Shown: positions 9,077 to 18,475, counted from the stretch's first letter. The stretch: DNA of 64,000 nucleotides from Conus ventricosus (GCA_018398815.1 CM031618.1:50226562-50290561), one strand, 5' to 3'. Program-made: numbers and translations. Notes: generated by a model not told the origin, from the sequence alone.

Positions 9077-10345
9077 TTAGTAATGTATATCTTTTAATCT
9101 GTTATCTTGAATATTCAGCTGCGCATCATATATTAAAAACAAATGTACATTAAGTGGTTTATCGCCATCTTTTTCTTTATCAATTTGAATGTTTATTACG
9201 TCTTTAACCGTTCTCCCACTTCCATGCAACTGATTATCCTCTGTCGACCTTAGGTCAATCCATAAGCCGTATTTTGTTGTTAAATAATCATCGAGTCTAA
9301 CATTGTGAAGGTGTAGATCTTTAGACACAAGGTCTACTGTTGGGCTTCTACACCTCCCACCCCCAAACAATTTTCTTATTTCGTCAAAATGTTGATAAGG
9401 TTTAAGCCCGCTAGCGTAGATTTGGTTAGGACTGCCCTCAATCGAACATTGTACTTTCGTTATTTTAGGATTAATAAACTTTTCACTTCCTCTTTCGAAT
9501 GGTTCTTCATCTTCACACAGCAATAAAATACCTTTAAGCGATCTTGCTGCGACACTAAAACTAAAATTCCATATAGCGTCGGCCTTGCTTCTGGGATATG
9601 TTGTATGATGAATCACTCTTTCGTAATATATTGCTAATTTTGACTGATATTGTTGCTCAATCAGCCTTGCTAAGTGAGGGTTACTAACAACGTCAAACTC
9701 TAACGTGATGTCAGAAATGCTGTACTTTGCTTCGGTGTCTGTTGATCTGATAGCACGTTTGTATTCGTTAAAAGTTAGTTCATATGACAATCTGTCTTTT
9801 AATGCTCCTTGAAAGTATGGCGCATGCGAACTTAACAACTCAAAATCCAAGGGGATGGAAAAGCGATTTCCATACGCAAAATTTACAGCCACATACTTTT
9901 TGCCGGCTTTATTAGCATCTGCGGCGCCTATTCTGTGTTTTAGTGCTTCTTCATTATCTATTCCTTGAAACGCAAGATCAGCCCTTTCATTCTCGGCTAG
10001 CCATAGATCAGAATAGGTTAAAAATATGTCTGCATTATGTAAAGAAAATATTTCTTGCCCCTCAAGTTTTATCGAAATTTTCTTAACGATTGCCCGTCCC
10101 AGATTCTGCACAACTGTCCTGTTTGCGTCTGTTGAATCGAGTTCTATTTTGAAAGTAAGTCGCGCAGAGCCTGGCACAATCACTTCATCTGCTCCTAGGT
10201 CTGGAAATTTGACAGTAAGAATTTGATCCGCATCAATAGTAGATGGATTATTTGGAACAGTAATATTCCGTTTATTTCCCTTCACGCCAAAGGGCTCTTT
10301 CAGTCTTCTATGCGGGTCAAGAATTGAGCCATATGCTTGTGACAT
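9077..10345 (-). CDS. Major capsid protein (hexon-like, double jelly-roll type)
   Basis: 422 residues, uninterrupted. It is the main shell protein of the predicted icosahedral virion, assembling as trimers. Recognisable conserved stretches are LGRAIVKKISIKLEGQEIF (about 81-99), YSDLWLAENERADLAFQGID (about 111-130), GNRFSIPLDFELLSSHAPYF (about 159-178), SRSLKGILLL-type segment at about 270, and a C-terminal DVINIQIDKEKDG and HLFLIYDAQL. The composition is beta-rich with no membrane segment. ATG at 10345 is chosen because it lies 37 bp from the divergent gene at 10383 and matches the start MSQAYGSILDP. Polinton capsid proteins vary in length and this is at the shorter end. With the integrase it is one of two large intact genes of the element. 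Confidence 0.92.
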   Translation of the reverse strand: MSQAYGSILDPHRRLKEPFGVKGNKRNITVPNNPSTIDADQILTVKFPDLGADEVIVPGSARLTFKIELDSTDANRTVVQNLGRAIVKKISIKLEGQEIFSLHNADIFLTYSDLWLAENERADLAFQGIDNEEALKHRIGAADANKAGKKYVAVNFAYGNRFSIPLDFELLSSHAPYFQGALKDRLSYELTFNEYKRAIRSTDTEAKYSISDITLEFDVVSNPHLARLIEQQYQSKLAIYYERVIHHTTYPRSKADAIWNFSFSVAARSLKGILLLCEDEEPFERGSEKFINPKITKVQCSIEGSPNQIYASGLKPYQHFDEIRKLFGGGRCRSPTVDLVSKDLHLHNVRLDDYLTTKYGLWIDLRSTEDNQLHGSGRTVKDVINIQIDKEKDGDKPLNVHLFLIYDAQLNIQDNRLKDIHY

Positions 10346-10382
10346 TTTTATGAAGCAAAATAAAAAGTTAATTATTTAAAAC
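10346..10382. promoter_or_regulatory. Divergent spacer between capsid and membrane-protein genes
   Basis: A 37-bp A/T-rich spacer separates two divergent ATGs. It contains AATTATTTAAAAC just before the rightward start and TTTTTATTTTGC on the leftward side. It is presumably a compact bidirectional promoter. Confidence 0.45.
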
Positions 10383-11638
10383 ATGGCAGGCATTGAAGGT
10401 GAAGAAGATTATGATGTTTTTGATCCTGGAGACGACATGAGTGAAATGACTCCTTTAATACAGCGTCGCTCAATGGCCTCAATGCGGCGTGAATTAACAG
10501 AACATCGCTCAACGGCCTCAATGTGGCATGAATTAACAGAACCTAAGGTCAGAGCATTTTACCAAAGTTTAGGCCTAGAACCTCCCGAATTTATAGCCCC
10601 TGATGATTTTGAAGTAAAAGGCGGCCATTTGTATGTGAACAACGATCAAGGACAACGTGTTCCGCTTACAGATAAACGAGACCCATCAAAGTTTGTAAGT
10701 ATAAGTACAATTAAACAAAGACTTAAAGTGGGCGAACGAAATCGCCTTGGCATTGTTAGACCGAAATTAAGGGAGGAGGCTGTTTCTAAACTTCAAAACA
10801 TACAACAAAAACTCCCGGCAGATAACCAAATGCAAAGCATGGAACTTAAAGAATTAAATCAATCAGCAGACGAATTAATAAATGCAATAGAAGCAGAAAC
10901 CAGTGCAGAAGAAACAGCATTAAAAACTATTTACGATCCGCCGCTACAGACACAGAATCTCCTACCCATGCGAGAATTATTAGCCCTTGATCGTACTTTA
11001 AGAACTTTTAGAGGCGAATCAATAAACAATGCAGCAAAACTGAGTGAACTAGATAAGCATATAAAAAGAGAAAGAAGAAAAACTCGTTGAGGCTGACGAC
11101 TCCATCGTAGGACGTGAGATTAAAGAAAGAATAACCCAAAAACTAAAAGATCTTGAACTACAAAGAAGAGTAAGACTAGAAATGTTGTCTACTAACCGAG
11201 AACAATTACGAACTCAATTTAGCAGAATAAGAGAAACTATCGAAAGAATTTTATATGAAGACACGACACTAGCAGAACGAATACGAACACTGTTTAGAGA
11301 GCAAGGAGTCACATTAGCAAGCGTTATAACGGCCTTAGGTTTTGCAATAAGCACACTGGTGATGGCTATTACAGGCGGTGGTGGTCCCGGGTCAGTGCCT
11401 CCATCGCCATCACCTCCACCTGACAAATCATGGGTAAAAAAACAGCTTGATCATCTTGCAAGTTTATTAAAAAAAATTAGCCGGTAAAGCTGTGGATGCT
11501 TTACCTGGAATATTAGGGGGTGTTGTTAGCTGGCTTTTGTCTACTGCTGGCAAAGTAGTTGGCTTTATGGCCGAGCACTTATGGACATTAGTTCTCTTAA
11601 TAGTTGGGTTAATATTTAGTAAAATACAGACCAAGTAA
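10383..11638 (+). pseudogene. Conserved Polinton coiled-coil/membrane protein, two frameshifts
   Basis: The first frame runs 235 codons from ATG 10383 to TGA 11088-11090. The second carries on from about 11080 (KLVEADDSIVGREIKERI) to a stop at about 11487. The third finishes from about 11480 to TAA 11636-11638 (KAVDALPGILGGVVSWLL, then LWTLVLLIVGLIFSK). The N-terminal half is acidic with a 13-residue tandem repeat (RSMASMRRELTE / RSTASMWHELTE). The middle is long charged coiled coil. The C-terminal part has hydrophobic segments VTLASVITALGFAISTLVM, LPGILGGVVSWLL and LWTLVLLIVGLIF, with a proline-rich PPSPSPPPDK linker. I recognise the C-terminal half as one of the most widespread Polinton proteins of unknown function, perhaps a membrane-active virion component. 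Both frame switches fall in A runs. Confidence 0.75.
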
Positions 11639-11754
11639 TCCAAGGCCAGTTAATCCAAGAACAAGTGCTGTCTTTTCATATTCATGGTCATTATTTTTTT
11701 TGACTTTGTGGTCTTCAACGGTCTTTAGGCTTTGGGTCGCGGGGATTGGATGAC
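11639..11754. other. Short convergent intergenic region
   Basis: Lies between the 3' ends of two converging genes (stop at 11638 and stop at 11755). No gene seen. Confidence 0.5.
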
Positions 11755-12824
11755 TTATTCTTGGGGGGTCATCTTGTTTTTTTTTACTGCTTGTAATATT
11801 ACTGGCTCAGAATTTATGTCGTTTTTTCCGACTTTCTGTTCATTGCCTGCCACAAGGATTTCATTATTGTAGTTTATTATTGTGCCTATCTGGAGTCTGA
11901 GGTCAGAAGGCAGCATGTATAAACCAGTGCCAACAGCAAAGTCTACTTTCGATCTTGCAAATTGTAAAACATTTTGGTACCTTTTTATACTTGAAGGCAA
12001 ATCAACTGTAGAATTAATGGCGTCCTCTAAATTTGCTAAGTATTGCTTTTGTGCGTCAAAGCCAGTAGAAGGATCTGTTATGCTCGATCTTGCCTGTGCT
12101 TGCGAACCTAGCAAACACCAAACGTAAGTACGAATAGAGTCGTTTATTCGTTCTATTCCAGCTTTAGTTAGGCCCTTAGAAGCGTCTAAGATAAATGTTG
12201 TCCATGCTGTTTTATGCTCTTGCTCTATGGACCCTAGTGAACAGCTGTGCCTGAAGAGAAAGATGTGTAAGGAGGATTCCAGTCATAGTTATACTTTCTG
12301 TGCACGCCCCAAAAATAAGGGGTGCCTAGACCATGATTAAGATCCAACTTTTGTCTAAAGTCTGTCTTGACCTTAATATTGAATTCGTTACAGATCCTTT
12401 CAAAAGCCTTCATGTCTATTCTGTTGCTGAATGGATTAAACGGTTTGTCATTCGGTAATGGTGCTTGCAGTTCAGTCAAAATACGTCTGAAGGTGTAATA
12501 AAAATGAAATCTGTACACTGACCTCACCAAAGGATCAGGATGATTTAAGTGATCAGCATACGACACTCCACACCCAGTTGATGCACAAAACACAGCAAAG
12601 TTTAACTGGTTCTGATAAAACTGCATCGGATGACTAAACCACACTTTCGGGATGCGGTCGTTTTTAATAGGAGGGTTAAGATAGCTCTTCAATGGAGTAC
12701 TAACCTTTACTTGAAAGGCGTCAGACTGAGTCACAGAAATGTCAAGAGTATCGGTTGTTATATTTTTAAGATTGTAGTGCGGCCCAACAGAATATTTTGC
12801 ATTAGTATATTTAAATGCACTCAT
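11755..12824 (-). pseudogene. Conserved Polinton late-type protein, one frameshift
   Basis: I start at ATG 12824 (MSAFKYTNAKYSVGP); the in-frame ATG at 12866 would run into the divergent gene at 12843. The first frame (to a stop at 12234) includes ITTDTLDISVTQSDAFQV, VWFSHPMQFYQNQLNFAVF and GCGVSYADHLN. The second (about 12240 to 11755) includes EHKTAWTTFILDASKGLTKA, NDSIRTYVWCLLGSQAQARS and GTGLYMLPSDLRLQIGTI. One switch near 12236 joins them into about 355 residues. The family recurs among Polintons next to the capsid genes; I cannot give its function. A role in the virion is an inference from position only. Confidence 0.65.
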
Positions 12825-12842
12825 TTTTATTTCGTTTAAAAA
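12825..12842. promoter_or_regulatory. Very short divergent spacer
   Basis: Only 18 bp lie between divergent ATGs at 12824 and 12843 (TTTTATTTCGTTTAAAAA). If both starts are right, promoter elements must extend into the coding sequences. Confidence 0.4.
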
Positions 12843-13544
12843 ATGTTTGTAACAATAACAACCCAAGACCGTCCTTCGTTTTTAGAACATGCTATTGATA
12901 ACAAATGCGGAACCAGAACGGTCGCACTCCATGACATTTTTTACAAAGTCGTATGGTTTAATATAAGTGAATCCAAGGAGAATAATAAGATTAAAAAATA
13001 TGATAATGCAGGAAGCTTAGTTAGCCAGTTAACAATACCTGATGGTTATTACGGGTTTTGCTCACTAAAAGAAGCAATGAGTAACTTCGACATTACTCTC
13101 AAACTTAACAATGCAAATCTAAAAACAATGTTAACATTCAAGCCTGAAGAAAAAGAAGTAGGTTACTATTTTGAAAGAGAGCTAGCTAAAATGTTAGGCT
13201 TTACAACTGCCAATTGACCCACTCATAGTTTTAGAGTTGCGCCAGACAAAACTACTTATGAGGGGGAAAATCCGCTCGATCTTGCATTACATTCATTACT
13301 CTATGTTCATTTGGACGAGCTGAGCACTGATGAAAACTTATATGATGGAAGGCCCTCAACTGTTTTAAGAGCTCTTCCGTCAGGGAAAGCTGCATATTGC
13401 GATTATGAAATTATACAATTCCCTAATTTACAGTTTAAAAGATTAGTTCGTGGGAGGGTCGGATCATTTAATATAAAAATCGCAGACAAAGCAGGAAAAG
13501 TTGTGAAATGTGATAACCTACACATTGTTTTAGAAATAAAATAA
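12843..13544 (+). pseudogene. Conserved Polinton structural-type protein with one in-frame stop
   Basis: A single frame of 233 codons broken only by TGA at 13215-13217; there is no frameshift. The first part (124 codons) includes IPDGYYGFCSLKEAMSNFDI and YYFERELAKMLGF. The second part includes LHSLLYVHLDELSTDENLYD and FKRLVRGRVGSFNIKI, and ends IVLEIK. The beta-rich pattern and the Hx(D/E)xLSTxENxxxG-type segment resemble a protein common in Polintons. A penton or minor capsid role is conceivable but not shown. Its ATG lies 18 bp from the divergent start at 12824, and the next gene begins 16 bp after its stop. Confidence 0.65.
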
Positions 13545-13560
13545 TTAGTTGTTCTAAAAA

Positions 13561-13864
13561 ATGTCGCGCGGGCCAGAAGAATCAGGAGTTACATTAGCGC
13601 CTGTGAGGTGTATAACTTTAGAATTAAAAAACCTTGCAGACGTTACGGACTTTGAACAGAAATGGTGAGATAGGCGCTTTGTATGGTTTTGAGTACACTA
13701 AAGATGGTGATTATAAACGCAAAGAGGTTGGCGACAACAAAAGGTTTCCTAAACTAGAACAACTGCGCAATGTAGAAGCAAATAATGCTGGCCTGTATGA
13801 ATATAAAATAGTTCGAAAACCTGACAGCAAATGGCACTTAGAACCATATTTAGAATGGACATAA
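13561..13864 (+). pseudogene. Small conserved protein, one frameshift, function unknown
   Basis: ATG 13561 in AAAAATG context opens MSRGPEESGVTLAPVRC and stops at 13666-13668. A second frame overlapping from about 13634 gives NGEIGALYGFEYTKDGDYKR, VEANNAGLYEYKIVRKPD and WHLEPYLEW, ending at 13864. About 100 residues with a single switch near 13655. The aromatic, alternating pattern suggests a small beta protein. Its last ten bases overlap the start of the next gene (ATG 13855), a coupling typical of viral gene clusters. Confidence 0.5.
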
Positions 13865-14418
13865 AATTTGAATTCATAAGCCCATTTACATTTTTTAGCC
13901 GCCAAAAAAGTTTCAGAAAAGCACTCAAGTCTGGCCCTTTACATGTAAGTCTTATGCCAGAGGACAATAGTCGAAAAGAGATTGAAATAACGCTGTATGG
14001 GAAAAAACAGTACATCCTCCACAGAAAAGAAACGGTTTTAAAGGAAGCTTCTACAAAATTACAGTTCTTTCCAAGCAGAAAATTAGGAGACACGTTCACA
14101 ATGATATTTGAAATTTCTGTCTTAAAAGATGTGGAAAGGGATGGGGTTGTGGGCGTTAGTGACGTCCTTTTAAAAGGAATTAATATTAGCTGGCAAAACT
14201 TAGACGTTAAACGTCTTAAAGTTACCATCGTCGTTCTTCACAATGGTGAGGATATTAAGGTCATAACAACAAGCAACAAAATCAATGTTGACTTAAATAG
14301 AAACAATCTTACAGAACTGAATTGGATTAATCTTACACATTTAGGCCTTATAGGGTTTTATTATACTGAACAAGTTCTGACAGAGAGTATGATAAATATA
14401 ATAACTGGATTAGATTAA
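13855..14418 (+). CDS. Conserved Polinton protein, possible minor capsid (penton-type)
   Basis: 187 residues, open, from ATG 13855 (MDIKFEFISPFTFF); the in-frame ATG at 13831 is rejected because it lies inside the previous gene. Sequence is strongly beta-patterned: LKSGPLHVSLMPEDNSRKEI, KLGDTFTMIFEISVLK, VKRLKVTIVVLHNG. There is no membrane segment. Its place directly before the packaging ATPase and its size would suit a single-jelly-roll minor capsid protein, but this is inference from position and composition. I do not recognise a diagnostic motif. The 12843-13544 gene is the other penton candidate. Confidence 0.6.
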   Translation: MDIKFEFISPFTFFSRQKSFRKALKSGPLHVSLMPEDNSRKEIEITLYGKKQYILHRKETVLKEASTKLQFFPSRKLGDTFTMIFEISVLKDVERDGVVGVSDVLLKGINISWQNLDVKRLKVTIVVLHNGEDIKVITTSNKINVDLNRNNLTELNWINLTHLGLIGFYYTEQVLTESMINIITGLD

Positions 14419-14434
14419 ATTCTGTTATAAAACT

Positions 14435-15045
14435 ATGGAGCAGTTAAACTTTATGACAAAAACTCCTCATTGTTCATTAATTTGTGGGCAGACTGGTTGT
14501 GGAAAAACAATATTTGTCCTAGACTTATTACAAACAGTTTATCGCTATAATTTTGATCATATTGTGATTTTCTGTCCAACACTTAAATGGAACAAAGCAT
14601 ATCATGATAGAAGGTTTATATGGACAGATGATGACATATTTTTAGTTGATCCTAGCAATAAACTGATGAGTGTTTAGAACACTTTTATAGACTGTTTGAA
14701 GGAACGCAGACACTATTTATTATAGATGACTGTTCGGCAGAAAGAGACATAGTTAAAAAGAGAAACACTTTATCAAAACTAGCTTTTAGTGGAAGACATG
14801 CTGGGATAAGTGTGTGGATTTTATGTCAAAAATATAATTCAGTTTTAAAAGACTTTAGAGAACAGTTAAAGACTGTAGTTTTATTTCACATGAAAGACAG
14901 AGACTCATTTGATGAATGTTTGCGCGAAAATGATGTTATTGAAAATGATCAGGAAAAACACAGGATTAAGCAAAAACTGAAATCTAAAAAGTTTAGTAAA
15001 TTAGTATTGAAAACGGATAATCCTACACAGTATGTTTGTTTGTAG
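14435..15045 (+). pseudogene. Genome-packaging ATPase (FtsK/HerA, A32-like), one frameshift
   Basis: Pumps or guides element DNA into the capsid in intact relatives. The first frame (14435-14677) has the Walker A motif CGQTGCGKT near residues 18-26. The second frame (from about 14667 to 15045) has the Walker B motif LFIIDDCS near 14714-14737, then KLAFSGRHAGISVWILCQKY, the conserved SxRHxxISVW segment of this family. The switch lies between about 14660 and 14675. Total length is about 203 codons, usual for Polinton ATPases. The stop TAG at 15043-15045 and about the last 18 codons fall inside the right terminal inverted repeat, so the C-terminus is fixed by the repeat sequence. Confidence 0.92.
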
Positions 15046-15145
15046 AGTTTACTTGTCAGAGAACTATAAAATGTCTGGTTCTGGATCACCAGCTCGAAAC
15101 TTTGTTGAGAGCTGGTGAGCCAGAACAGACATTTTATAGTTCTCT
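14991..15145 (-). repeat. Right terminal inverted repeat of the Polinton
   Basis: Inverted copy of 68-222. The outer hairpin spans 15058-15145. Its inner part also encodes the last codons of the packaging ATPase, whose stop codon is at 15043-15045. Confidence 0.95.
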
Positions 15146-15150
15146 CGCTG
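15146..15150 (+). other. Candidate target site duplication, right copy (CGCTG)
   Basis: Matches 63-67. It lies between the end of the right inverted repeat and a CA microsatellite. Confidence 0.65.
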
Positions 15151-15193
15151 GTCACACACACACACACACGCACACACACCACACACACACACA

Positions 15194-15224
<31 letters not shown>

Positions 15225-15259
15225 CACAACACACACACACACACCACACACTCACACAC

Positions 15260-15327
<68 letters not shown>

Positions 15328-15536
15328 GCACGCGCAGGGCCTGCATTTGCGATGGTGAATCAGGCGAAACGTTTCTTTTCTCCGCTCGCTTGCTTCCACC
15401 CGCACCCCCTCTCCCACTCCCACCCCCACCCCCACCCCCCACTTCCCGCTCTGTTTCCTTTAATCTGTATACTACTCGTAATTTTCAGCAATAAAGCGAC
15501 TCGTCTTCAACCCCAAGTCTTCAATCTCCCCCCTCC

Positions 15537-15568
<32 letters not shown>

Positions 15569-15944
15569 CTGCTTCAGATGTTCTTGGAAATTTGAACAAC
15601 TCGGACGTCTATGCACGAGTGGCCAAAACGCCGTTTTTGTTTGTTTGTTTGTTTTTCAAAACATTTTCTTTCAGCTGTAGTCCTTGTCCGCTGCTTGGCG
15701 ACGAACGATTTTTCGCGTTCACCGAGGGTGGGAGGGGGCGAGGTTGGGGGTGGGGTGGCGTGGTGCGTTGGGTGGGATGGGAGATAATTTGAGAGAGTGA
15801 TTCAAGAGTTTCTTTCCCAAGGTGTAAAAAGTGTGTAGAATGCAGGGTGTACAGTCACAACTTGTTCATCGCCGTTGCATCATTTTCACCAGATTACGAA
15901 AGCCACGTCGACGCGATCCGACAACCATGTGGCTTACATCGGAT
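15151..15944. repeat. CA microsatellite, poly-C tract and unique DNA
   Basis: A long AC/CA microsatellite (about 15153-15325) is followed by C-rich DNA with a run of about 35 C (15528-15563). Open frames here are only translations of the repeat (His-Thr). No gene seen. Confidence 0.85.
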
Positions 15945-16280
15945 AAGAGGAGATAAGATGAGATAAGAGAAGATAAGATAAGAAAGATTTTATTGTCTCA
16001 TCATGAGAAATTTGGTCCAGGTGCATTTCACACACAAAAAGAACACAGCACTAGAAACCGACCAAACACAAAAACATTTAAAAAAAATTATCAGCATCAC
16101 AGAACACAATCATTTCATTAACTCATTGCACATTATACTATACATAGTATCGTTTTATATTCCACATTCATACATAATCACATCCTTTGCATTGTATATT
16201 ATCAAGAAAACTTCACAATAAAAATGTTTATAAATGTAAAGAGATTAATTTAACGATTACATCAAACAAATTTGTGTATA
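15945..16280 (-). mobile_element. Probable 3' end of a non-LTR retroelement
   Basis: Reading the minus strand, sequence ends GAGACAATAAAATC followed by (TCTTA)n-like repeats (GATAAGATAAG on the plus strand, about 15945-15985). A poly(A)-signal-like AATAAA next to a short tandem tail is the usual 3' end of CR1/RTE-like LINEs or SINEs. The body upstream (16000-16280) has no recognisable coding sequence. Confidence 0.4.
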
Positions 16281-16439
16281 AATGATATTATGTGACACAT
16301 TTACAGCCCCACAAATACACCCATACATATACACAAGTTTGCACAAACATCCCCACACTCACAGACAGGTATCCAGCCATCCCTGCACACCACACACACA
16401 CACGTGCACGCTCTCGTGCGCGCACACACATGCGCATAC

Positions 16440-16573
<134 letters not shown>

Positions 16574-16582
16574 AAATCAGAG

Positions 16583-17850
16583 TTAACCCGTTCCCTGCCT
16601 GGAACGAGTAACGCTCGTTCAGAAAGCCGCAGAAAACCGAAAATCGCTACGCCCCGAACGAGAGTGTCTCGTTGTAACTTCGTAACAGAAAGCAGAAAAA
16701 TCTACTTGGGAGACGACCCTCTAAAATGTTCTCAGCTCTTCAGTCTCTATTTGACGCCGGGAGCGCAGACACAACCAGCCGTGTCTCCCTGATGAGTCCC
16801 GATCCAGCGGGCGAAAGGCCTCGGAGCAGGCAATACAAATATATCTGCCTTCAAAAGGGATTGCGATGGTTCCCTTATGCAGCTGGAGAAGAGTTCTCAT
16901 ATCTGTAACTTTTTTTTTTTTTTTTAATTTCATTTTCCCAGTTTCTCCATCTTCAAACTCCCCTCCCCTCTCCTCTCCCCTCAAGTCCAAATTTTTGCCA
17001 GACAGTTCAGTTGTTGGCCTGCGCTTGTTTTTTCCCCCACTATTATTAGATTGTTCGTCTATGTATTTGTCTGACTTTATTCAAGTTTAAAAGGGCTGTG
17101 CCAGTCTTGAATAAAAGTTGCTCTGTGTTGGGTTTCCTTATGGGAGCAAAGCATATCCCACTTGTTTGCTTTTCTTCTACTGGTGTAAAGGGAAACAGCC
17201 CCTTTCCCTTCTCGCGAGCAGCCAGCTGACCAATGTTATGCAAATTGCGAGTTGAGAGGTCACAGCTGATAAGCATATTCAAGATGGCAACTCAACCTAG
17301 CACTTCGTCGACACGTCCCGTTTTCAGCGTCACACTGCCCTTGATATTTTAGATGACGTTTAAAGTATCACGATAGTGATGAAGAAGACCTTTGAGGTTT
17401 CGGATCCTGATACTAGCGATGAGGAGGAGACGGATGGGAATCAGCACTATCCACGTTTATCGGAGATACATGCTGGTGATGACGTGGCTTCTCTGTTCTG
17501 TACAAACACAGCGGTAAAGAAAGAGCCGTTAGCGTGAGTGACGAAGCGGAAATTGCCGAATGCGTGACGTGAACGAGCACTGCACCCCCTCCTTTCTTGA
17601 CGAACGGGGTGGTCGACGTGGTACGGGCTCAGAACGACGGTGGAGATCCCGTGGAAGTGGCCGGGGGAGTGGCATGGGCGTGGTCAGCAACAGCTGACCA
17701 AAGAATGGCGAGAAAGAGGTGCACAGCCCTTCAACTTGCTGTGTTTTGACTGGGAATTCTGGTCTGCAAGTCAACTGTGCCAATTTTCAGCTGTACAAAG
17801 TTCCCGTCTTCAGGTCCTTCATGACCAGAAACTGGTTTCAGGCAAGTAGC
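16583..17850 (+). mobile_element. piggyBac-like transposon 5' end with decayed transposase start
   Basis: TTAA at 16583-16586 is followed by CCCGTTCCCTGCCTGG, and then by two short hairpins (GAACGAG-TAACG-CTCGTTC near 16602 and AACGAG-AGTGT-CTCGTT near 16658). TTAACCC is a common piggyBac end. At 17284 an ATG opens MATQPSTSSTRP; adjoining frames give a serine/aspartate/glutamate-rich run (SDEED, then EVSDPDTSDEEETDG), typical of piggyBac transposase N-termini. Further frames fade out by about 17850 and the DDE domain was not found. I saw no matching 3' inverted end, so this is a truncated copy at best. An unrelated host exon is the alternative. Confidence 0.45.
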
Positions 17851-18008
17851 TCTATTTTCTTTTGTTGTTGCTTTTTGTTTTCTTTTTGTTTTTACTACAT
17901 GATTCTTCATTCCTTGACTATTCATTTCTGTATTTCTCTTGTTTGCCCTATTTCCTACTGAAACCACATAATTATGGCAAATAATAACTGTATGGATAGG
18001 TGGGACTC

Positions 18009-18023
18009 TGTGTGTGTGTGTTT

Positions 18024-18079
<56 letters not shown>

Positions 18080-18116
18080 AGAGAGAGAGAGAGTGTGTGT
18101 GTGTGTGTGTGTTGTG

Positions 18117-18153
<37 letters not shown>

Positions 18154-18364
18154 GTGCACGCGTGCCAAAGCATTATTTATTTCTGTATGCAAGTTTTCCA
18201 TATAAGTTTGTTCATTTTGTAAAACACAGAAGCACTCATCTACAGCAGTGTTTTTTGTTTTGTATCATTGTGGTGTTTTTACATTCATGTGTGTGTGATA
18301 CTGTTAGTGTGTGTTTGTGCAAATGTCTAATTGTGTGTGTGTATGTGTGTGTGTTGTGTTGTGT

Positions 18365-18406
<42 letters not shown>

Positions 18407-18444
18407 GCTTTTGTGTGTGTATGCATGTGTTGTATGTGGTGTGG

Positions 18445-18475
<31 letters not shown>

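Larger units (their letters stand above)
68..15145 (+). mobile_element. Polinton/Maverick (adintovirus-like) element, about 15.1 kb
   Basis: A large self-synthesising DNA transposon with virus gene content. It is bounded by 155-bp terminal inverted repeats (68-222 and 14991-15145; one mismatch seen) that begin AGAGAACTATAAAATGT, in keeping with the 5'-AG start of Polintons, and it is flanked by CGCTG at 63-67 and 15146-15150. Inside are the hallmark genes: DD35E retroviral-type integrase, family B DNA polymerase of the protein-primed type, double-jelly-roll-type major capsid protein and an FtsK/HerA-type packaging ATPase, plus several small proteins I recognise as recurrent in this group. Integrase, capsid protein and three smaller genes are open; the polymerase and most other genes carry frameshifts or a stop. 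I place it in the animal Polinton/adintovirus group with high confidence. The closest relative cannot be told without a search. Confidence 0.96.

Noticed and set aside
15036..15792. Long frames of alternating His-Thr or Val-Cys over CA/GT arrays (also at 16282, 17731, 18000, 31331, 36051, 47811-49118)
   Set aside because: They are translations of dinucleotide repeats, open in several frames and on both strands, with no start context or domain.
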